Origin: Magnolia sinica
Lineage: Eukaryota > Streptophyta > Magnoliopsida > Magnoliales > Magnoliaceae
DNA: 64,000 nucleotides
NCBI RefSeq assembly: GCF_029962835.1
Contig: NC_080575.1
Span: 58,503,493-58,567,492, forward strand
Direction of reading: 5' to 3'
The translations under genes were made by a program, and so were the position numbers. Below, piece after piece: positions 56,958 to 64,000 of the stretch. Under the pieces are notes generated by a model. It did no database searches, was not told the DNA's origin, and worked only from the letters and a program-made list of their open reading frames with translations. Position 1 is the stretch's first letter, and each line of letters begins with the position of its first letter.

Positions 56958-58193
56958 CTATCCCCTCTGAGTGTGCTGCTGCCTCTGCTGCTGCGGCCTC
57001 GGAGGCTGGTGCTGATGCTGCTGCTGAGGTGCTCTCGGTGGTGGGGGCTGCTGTCGCTGCTGCTGTGGGGGTCTCTGCTGCTGCTGCGGTGGTGGAGGCT
57101 GCTGTGGACCTCTCTGCTGCTGCTGCTGGGGGCGAGGACACTCCCACATACGGTGTCCTGTCGCACCGCACCTAAAACAAGTGCCGGTGAACTGCCTCAG
57201 AGGTGGTGCTGGAGGTGCTGGAGGTGCTGCTGGCGCTTGGAAGGCTGGGCGACCTGTGAGCCTCTACTGAGGTCGACCCTGCTGTGTATCACTGGAAGAA
57301 GCCTGCCTCTTCCGGTCTCTCCTCTGACCACGATCAGACTGAGAACCGACCCACTCAGCCTCAAAAATCTGGGCCTTCTGCACCACTTCCTCAAAGGTAG
57401 GGAGCTCATGTCCAATAACACGGCCTCGAAGACCGTAACGCAAGCCGCCCTCAAATCGGCGGGCTCTCCGCTCCTCATCGTCCACTAAGTAAGGTGCAAA
57501 TCGGGACAATGCTACAAAACGAGCGGCATAGTGAGCCACTATCATATCGCCCTGCACCAAGGCCTCAAACTCTAACGCTTGCTGCCGCCGGATGTGATCA
57601 GGAAAATACTGTCGGTCAAACCGATCCACAAAATCCTCCCAAGTCCATACAAAATCAGCACCCGCTGCTCGGGAGACTGACGCCCACCAGTGCTCAGCCT
57701 CACCATGAAGAAGAAATACGGCTAATCGGACTCGCCGCTCAGTCGCGCATCCCATCGTCTCAAATATCTTCTCTACGTCGGCGCGCCATCTCTCAGCCAC
57801 GGTCGGGTCTGGCTCACCCTGAAAATGCGGGGGATCGAGGCGTCGGAACTCTCGAAGGAGGGCACTCGAGCGCTCCTGCTCTGCCTGCGCTGGTGAAACG
57901 ACTGGGGGTCTGCCCTGCCCCTGAAGTGCGGCCGTCACAGCCTGCAGCATCTGCTGTAACTGAGAAGCACTCACGGAAACGGTCGGCTCCGCACCGGTCT
58001 CTGGTGGAGGAGCTGCACCCATAGGCTGGGCAGCATGAATCCCTGGTAGATGGGCGGCATCCTCAGGCTGGGCAGCAGGAATCTCGGGTGGTGGAGCAGG
58101 AATCGTAGGTGGTAGTGCGGGAGCCGCAGGTGGTGGAGCCGGAGTCTCAGGTGGTGGTGCGGGAGTCGATCGGGTCACTCTCCTGCGCGCCAT
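56958..58193 (-). pseudogene. gag: Tekay-3 gag (capsid and nucleocapsid)
   Basis: ATG at 58193. A Pro/Ala-rich N-terminus (58000-58190) is followed by the capsid region (RFRRLDPPHFQGEPD-like segment at about 57815-57850, AEHWWASVSRA at 57660-57695, FDRQYFPDHIRRQQALEFE at 57560-57620). A TAG at 57264 precedes the nucleocapsid with a CCHC knuckle (CFRCGATGHRMWEC, 57138-57179) and a long Gln/Pro-rich tail to the TAG at 56958. The frame is the same as protease and pol, so gag and pol form one frame. The 309 codons before the first stop are intact. Confidence 0.92.
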
Positions 58194-58351
58194 GTCCTAC
58201 AGGAAAGAGCGAAGGTGCCTAATCAACCTTGAAACTCTCGGATGCACGCTCGTTAAGGGTCGGTAATAAGAAATCGCTAGGCTATCCGAACTTAGGACTT
58301 AAATCATTCATAGCAGATATGTAATGTTGTTCTTGGTTTTTCCCGGGTTAT

Positions 58352-58363
58352 GCTCTGATACCA
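58352..58363 (-). promoter_or_regulatory. Primer binding site of Tekay-3
   Basis: The minus strand reads TGGTATCAGAGC, complementary to the 3' end of initiator tRNA-Met, five bases after the LTR end TGACA. Confidence 0.9.
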
Positions 58364-58368
58364 ACTTC

Positions 58369-60085
58369 TGTCACGCCCCAAACTCAGAAACCGGGCTCAC
58401 AAAATTCCCGATCGCCGAATCTGGCGCCGACAGCCTCCGTAGAACCCCATTCTCGGCTCCCAGCGCCCATTCGCCAGGTTCCGATCCTGGGATGCTACAA
58501 GGAGGATTTTCAACATCAGTTTGATTCGTAATAAGCATAACCAAAGGCATAACTCACAAACAACAACTAAAAACTCCATCACATTTCCACTATAATAAAA
58601 AACTTTACAAGTATAATGAGCATAAGGGAAATACAATGATAATAGACCAAAAGCTCCACAAAAGATCAGCTACGCGCCCAAGCCTCAGCGCTGCTGCGAT
58701 CCAACGTCACCTGCACGCAACGGTCGTGCATAAGCTTATAGAAAGCTTAGAGGGTGGTGAAAGTGTATGCTCAAGGTGGTAATGCAGCTATACAGTATCA
58801 GAGTAATGCGGAACAAGCTGATGAATGCCAAGAATACCATAGCCGTACCAAGGCCATGCGGTGCAAAGAATGATGTCGGCCATACAAAGGCCATGTAATG
58901 CGAAATGCAAGTCAAGCATACAAATCCACGTCTAAGTTCACATGTCAATACGGCTCAAATCTGGAATATCACCGGGGTCTAGTACACTCCAAGCCAGATT
59001 GTCGCCCCATCGCGCGCAATAAGGTGAGTGGAAAAGACCTCACTATCCGCCTGCCAATATCGGGCTCGGCTCGTCAATAGCGGACCCATTCCTCGAGCTG
59101 GTCAGACTCAGCCTAGCATTGCCCCCTACTCTCGGGCGGGTAAGGCCGCACCCCCTTCCAACCGACCACGACACAGTGGAAAGCGCAACCGTCTGGTAAT
59201 CGGCACTCAGCGCTCATGCACCCACTCAGTCTAAACGTTGGAGCAACCTCTTGGTACCATAAGGGTTTAGGGACTTTCACCCAGGGATATCTATCGCACC
59301 CCATATAGAACAGTATTTTCGGTATCCAATCCTGCCAACCACGATACGTCTGTGGAGGCTACGGCCCTGATGTCGCTAGGGCGTACAGTAACCATATCAC
59401 ACAATGCGAATGCATGAATCACACTATCCAGTCATGCAGCAATCCTGCGCGTATCGTGCGCTCATGTAGGGCAACACCCCCTGTACGGAAGCCCCTAAAC
59501 AATCTGCCCGAAGGCATATGCTATGATCAGTCATTTCTCATATCAAGCATACGTATGATGCATATGATCATGAATCATGGAACTAAACATATTATATAGG
59601 ATGGATGATAATCATAACAAAGATGGGCTTAGACGGCCTACACATCAGACACACGAGCCTAACAATGGGCCTTAGGGAAAGTCATAATGCGGACATTTAA
59701 CCACACTATACCTGCAATGTGGACGTCAAACCACCATTGCTCCCAAGGCATAGCCCTGACGTAAACATCATTACATAAATCATGTTGGGACTGCACATTG
59801 CAATGAACCTTAGGTACATCCCATTGGGCTTTAAATACATCAAATGGGCCAAATCACATGGGCCTTATATTCATTAAGTGGGCCACATCAATGGGCCGCA
59901 CCAATGGGCCTTATGTTCATTGCAATGGGCTATAACCCGTGGGCCTTAGAGTGCATCAAATGGGCCTCAACCCATGGACCTTACACATACATCAAAGTGG
60001 GCCTCAATCATGGGCCACAAGCAACTGAGGTGGGCCTTACCTATATATCAAAGTGGGCCTCAATCATGGGCCTCAACATTAGTAA

Positions 60086-60116
<31 letters not shown>

Positions 60117-60165
60117 TATATAATATACATATGCATAATACATATAATATTACATGAAATATAAT

Positions 60166-60198
<33 letters not shown>

Positions 60199-62285
60199 GC
60201 ACGCATCACAGTGGGCTCCACGCCATCATCACAGTGGGCCCACACAATCATCACAGTGGGCTCCACCGTCCAGGCGGACTGTGGAAATGGAACACATACA
60301 TCTATGTGAGCTCCATGTGGGGCCCACCGTAATGTTTATAGTCCATCCAAACCGTTGATAAGGCCACGTGGGCCTAGATGAAGGGCGACAACAATTTTCA
60401 CTCTGATCCAAAACTCCCGTGGACCCAAAAAGGGTTTCAAAGGTAGAGGTTCAATTCCACTCTTTCCTACGGTGTGGGCCGCCTGAGTCTTGGGTCAGGC
60501 TGATTTTTGGGGTGGGCCCACTTCAGAGGTTGGCCCACACTATGAACGGGTTAGATGACATATGAACATCAAGGTGGGGCCCACGGCTACAGCCGTGGTG
60601 GCTGTACGTCCGGCCGCTGGGCGCTGGCGCGCAGGCAGGGCTGCTGCCTTCTGACACAGCAGCAGCAGCTGCTGTGTTGATTTTTTTTTTTTTTGATTTT
60701 GTCCACATCTAGGCGATCCACTCCGTCCAATAGCCTTCCATAGCTCCTGACAAGCGGAACAAGCCCAATATTAGGCCTGTTTCGGCGTATAGATACAACA
60801 AGGAAAATTCAATGGTACACCCGTCGTTTGCCGTACCATGGCCTGCCTGAAAGTCTGATTGGTCCCATCTTTTGGCTTAACGCTTAAAATAAGCATGGGA
60901 AAGGAATGGACGGCATGGATTTAATACATACATCAAGGTGGGACCTACATAAGTGGACCACCCTCCTTGGCTTGGAAACAAGCTATTTGTGTTTTCCAAA
61001 AAAAAAACGTCCAGCGTCCCTGGACGCTGGACTGTCTGCCGAACTAGGTGGGCCTCCTCATGTGGGCTACCACTGATGGATGGTGTGGTACAATACATGC
61101 ACAGTGGGCCCCACTTGTAGGTGATTTGGATGGAACACATACCTTGTGGTGGGGTCCATTCAAGTGGGCCACACAACCTTCTTAACATCAAGCATAAAAA
61201 GAGGAATAGAGAGGGAGAGAGAGAGATAGAGGGTAAGATCCGCGTGATGGAGGGACCCCGGCACTATGGGCCCTCCCTTGCACTAAATCATACATCAAGT
61301 GGGTCCCCTTTACATGTGGGTCCATGGAATTGAAATCCAACGGTGGAGATCCCTTCTCCACTAAAATAGACGGTCTAGATGACCCTAAGCATGCAAGGAA
61401 ATAAACATCATGATGGGGTCCATGGAGAATGGCCCCATCATGGAATGATCATGATGATCCAAGTGGGCCATTGGCCACATCTTAGGGTCCAAAGTGAGAT
61501 CCGAACCATTGATCGGTTGGCCTCACTTGGCCCATCTTAAAAGCATCAAAACTATCCTATCAAAACACCCACCACTTGATCTTCTTGCTCCCTTGGCTTC
61601 CTTAGCTCCTTGTGCTTCTCTTTGATGGAGGAAGATGAAAAATGGATGGTTGAGATGAGAGATCTAAGGATGGAAAGGTAGGACACACATGAGCATTTTT
61701 CTCACCATGGGAGGGCTTGGAGAGGTTCATACGTAGGAGATTTTTTTTCTTGGAAAAGTTGAAAATGAGAGAGAGACTTGTAAGGGAGAGAGAGAGAGAG
61801 GGAGTGATGGGTGATAGAGTGATGGATGGGAGAGAGAGGGATGGGTGTGTAAGAGGCTTTTTGACTTTTTTGGCAAAAGTTGTAAGAAAGGGTATGGGTG
61901 GTGTAAGAACTTTTTGACTTTGGGGTTGCTTGGGAAAGGGTGAAAGGTGATGTGTACTTGACATGATGGGATTGATGGGATTGATTGATTGATGTGACAC
62001 CTCGTAGAGATTCTCTCGGGATTCGCACGCGCGGTGTTTCCTCGCACCGAACGCTGGCCCACAACTCCCAACCAGAGCATCGCATCAGCGCGCGAGTCAC
62101 GGCATCGGAACTGTGGCGATGACGCGGTCGCTAAGGTACAAGCCCTGGGTTGAGTCGACTCAGGTTGACGGCATGAGAATCCAGGTCACGCGTAAATACC
62201 GATTAAGGGTCGAAGGTTGTCAGAATTCGACTGGGAAGACCGCGGAAGCCTATGGAACGGTACGGTCTAAGATACGGGGCTTACA
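58369..62285 (-). repeat. 5' LTR of Tekay-3
   Basis: The LTR is 3917 bases, from TGTCACGCC to GGGGCTTACA. In my side-by-side reading the part 60200-62285 differs from the 3' LTR at only a dozen or so sites, whereas 58369-59200 differs at about twenty in 820 bases. ORFs in the LTR do not keep frame between copies and are not counted as genes. Confidence 0.93.
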
Positions 62286-62290
62286 GTCGT
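62286..62290. repeat. Target site duplication GTCGT (right of Tekay-3)
   Basis: This is the second copy of GTCGT. The Tekay-2 LTR continues after it with AGCCTCTACAGACG. Confidence 0.92.
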
Positions 62291-63278
62291 AGCCTCTACA
62301 GACGTATTGTGGTTGGCAGGATTGGATACCGGAAATACGATTCTACATGGGGTGCGATAGATATCCCTGGGTGAAAGTCCCTAAACCCTTATGGTACCAG
62401 GAGGTTGCTCCAACGTCTAGACCGAGTGGGTGCATGAGCGCTAGTGCCGATTACCAGACGGTTGCGCTTTCTACTGTGTCGTGGTCGGTTGGAAGGGGGT
62501 GCGGCCTTACCCGCCCGAGAGTAGGGGGTAATGCTAGGCTGAGTCTGAGTAGCTCGAGGAATGGGTTTGCTATTGACGAGCCGAGCCCGATATTGGCAGG
62601 CAGATAGTGAGGTCTTTTCCACTCACCTTAGTGCGCGCGATGGGGCGGCAATCTGGCTTGGAGTGTACTAGACCCCGGTAATATTTCAGATTTTAAGTTG
62701 TATTGATATGTGGACTTAGATGAGGATTTGTATGCTTGAGTTGCATTTCGCATTGCATGGCCTTGGTATGGCCGAATCATTCTTTGCACCGCATGGCCTT
62801 GGTACGGCTAATGGTATTCTTGGCATTCATCAACATGTTCCGCATTACTCTGATACTGCATAACTGCCTTACCACCTTAAGCATACACTTTCGCCACCCT
62901 CTAAGCTTTCTATAAGCTTATGCACGACTGTTGCGTGCAGGTGACGTTGGATCGCAGCAGCGCTGAGGCTTGGACGCGTGGCTGATCATTTTGGAGTTTT
63001 TGTTCATCATCATTGTATTTCCCTTTATGCTCATTGTACTTGTAAAGTTTTTTATCATAGTGGAAATGTGATGGAGTTTTTGGTTGTTGTTGTGGGTTAT
63101 GCCTTTGGTTATGCTTATTACGAATCAAACTGATGTTGAAAATCCTCCTTGTAGCATCCTAGGATTGGAACCTGGCGAATGGGCTCTGGGGGCCGAGAAT
63201 GGGGTTCTACGGAGGCTGTCGGCGCCGGATTCAGCGATCGGGAATTTATGAGCCGGTTTCCGAGTTTGGGGCGTGACA
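62291..63278 (+). repeat. 5' LTR of Tekay-2, second part
   Basis: The sequence is homologous, in inverted orientation, to 58369-59360 of Tekay-3. It ends GGGGCGTGACA just before the primer site. Confidence 0.9.
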
Positions 63279-63283
63279 GAAGT

Positions 63284-63295
63284 TGGTATCAGAGC
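63284..63295 (+). promoter_or_regulatory. Primer binding site of Tekay-2
   Basis: TGGTATCAGAGC, initiator tRNA-Met type, five bases after the LTR end; identical to Tekay-3's site. Confidence 0.9.
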
Positions 63296-63454
63296 ATAAC
63301 TCAGGGAATAAGTAAAAATAACATTACATGTCTGTTATGAATGATTTAAGTCCTAAGTTCGGATAGCCTAGCGATCTTTTATTACCGACCCTTAACGAGT
63401 GTGCCTTCGAGAGTTTTCAAAGTTGATAGGCACCTTCCCTCTTTCCTGTAAGAC

Positions 63455-64000
63455 ATGGCGCACAGGAGAGTGACCCGATCGACTCCCGCACCACCACCTG
63501 AGGCTTCAGCTCCACCACCTGCGGCCTCCGCACTACCACCTACCATTCCTGCTCCACCACCCAAGATTCCTACTGCCCAGCCTGTGGATGCCGCTCCTCT
63601 ACCAGGGATTCATACTGCCCAGCCTATGGATGCAGCTCCTCCACCAGAGACCGATGCGGAGCCGACCGTTTCCGTGAGTGCTTCTCAGTTACAGCAGATG
63701 CAGTAGGCTGTGACGGCCGCACTTCAGGGGCAGGGCAGACCCCTAGTCGTTTCACCAGCGCAGCAGAGCAGGAGCTCTCGAGTGCCCTCCTTCGAGAGTT
63801 CCGACGACTCGATCCCCTGCATTTCCAGGGTGAGCCAGACCCGACCGTGGCTGAGAGATGGCGCGCCGACGTAGAGAAGATATTTGAGACGATGGGATGC
63901 GCGACTGAGCGGCGAGTCCGATTAGCCGTATTTCTCCTCCATGGTGAGGCTGAGCACTGGTGGGCGTCAGTCTCCCGAGCAGCGGGTGCTGATTTTGTAT
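63455..64000 (+). pseudogene. gag: Tekay-2 gag, partial at the window end
   Basis: ATG at 63455 (MAHRRVTRSTPAPPPE), with a Pro/Ala-rich N-terminus like Tekay-3. A TAG at 63704 interrupts the frame after LQQMQ. A one-base deletion near 63762 (GCAGCAG where Tekay-3 has GCAGGCAG) shifts the frame, after which capsid sequence is read to 64000 (AERWRADVEKIFETMG, GEAEHWWASVSRAAG). The remainder lies outside the window. Confidence 0.9.

Larger units (their letters stand above)
49704..62285 (-). mobile_element. Tekay-3, complete Tekay/Del-type chromovirus
   Basis: This is a full-length minus-strand Ty3/gypsy element of 12582 bases. It has two LTRs (49704-53435 and 58369-62285), a polypurine tract, gag-pol, a tRNA-Met-type primer site and perfect GTCGT target duplications. 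Integrase follows RT (the gypsy order) and a chromodomain closes pol. It is inserted in the 5' LTR of Tekay-2, a relative of the same family in the opposite orientation. Confidence 0.95.
46753..64000 (+). mobile_element. Tekay-2, Tekay/Del-type chromovirus, 5' part
   Basis: This plus-strand element starts TGTAAGCCCCG at 46753. Its 5' LTR runs 46753-49703 and, after the Tekay-3 insertion, 62291-63278. Primer site and gag follow, and the element leaves the window at 64000. LTR and gag are closely related to Tekay-3. It disrupts a BOR exon. Confidence 0.88.

Noticed and set aside
57494..58024. 176-codon plus-strand ORF and similar long ORFs at 56654-57175 and 56973-57488
   Set aside because: They are antisense shadows of the Tekay-3 gag and its Gln/Pro-rich tail; GC-rich coding DNA leaves the opposite strand open.

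Overview
The window is a stretch of plant nuclear DNA made almost entirely of nested, decayed LTR retrotransposons. I infer a large, repeat-rich flowering-plant genome from four things: Sirevirus-type Ty1/copia elements with an env-like gene, Tekay/Del-type Ty3/gypsy chromoviruses with LTRs of 3-4 kb, a Tat-type Ty3/gypsy element with an antisense ORF, and a CACTA-like DNA transposon end next to exons of a plant borate-exporter (BOR) gene. I cannot name the species. I see no intact protein-coding gene, no RNA gene, no CRISPR array and nothing bacterial.

Left nest (1-31549). A Sirevirus fragment B (1-1914) is interrupted by Sirevirus A (LTR start at 1915, 3' LTR start at 27826). Within the leader of A's env-like gene lies a minus-strand Tekay element (Tekay-1, 7767-26072) bounded by the 5-bp target duplication AGTTT. 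Tekay-1 itself holds a solo LTR (15188-18276, target duplication GCAAT), an internal partial duplication (14154-15182) and a truncated minus-strand Sirevirus D (about 18609-23281). D is fused to the remnant of Tekay-1's 5' LTR at a 10-bp microhomology. To the right of A's truncated 3' LTR is another Sirevirus, C (27955-31549), close in sequence to B.

Right nest (31550-64000). A Tat-type gypsy element starts at 31550 inside the end of C's pol. It carries LTR, primer site, gag, protease, RT, integrase and an antisense ORF. The antisense ORF is cut at 42228 by a CACTA-like terminus. Behind that terminus lie six degenerate minus-strand exons of a BOR gene (44767-46752), whose outermost visible exon is split at 46753 by a plus-strand Tekay element (Tekay-2). 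Tekay-2's 5' LTR is in turn split by a complete minus-strand element of the same family, Tekay-3 (49704-62285, target duplication GTCGT). Tekay-2 resumes at 62291 and its gag runs off the window end.

The coding parts are gag-pol polyproteins for reverse transcription and integration, plus env-like and antisense accessory ORFs of unknown role. All carry stops, frameshifts or deletions. Tekay-3 is the best preserved: almost the whole gag-pol lies in one frame broken by eight nonsense codons, seven of them TAG. Main points of interest are the head-on insertion of one Tekay inside the LTR of a relative, matching palindrome arrays at the same two sites in two Sirevirus lineages, dense TGGGCC arrays in the Tekay LTRs, the TAG-biased decay, and the BOR remnant with damaged splice sites.
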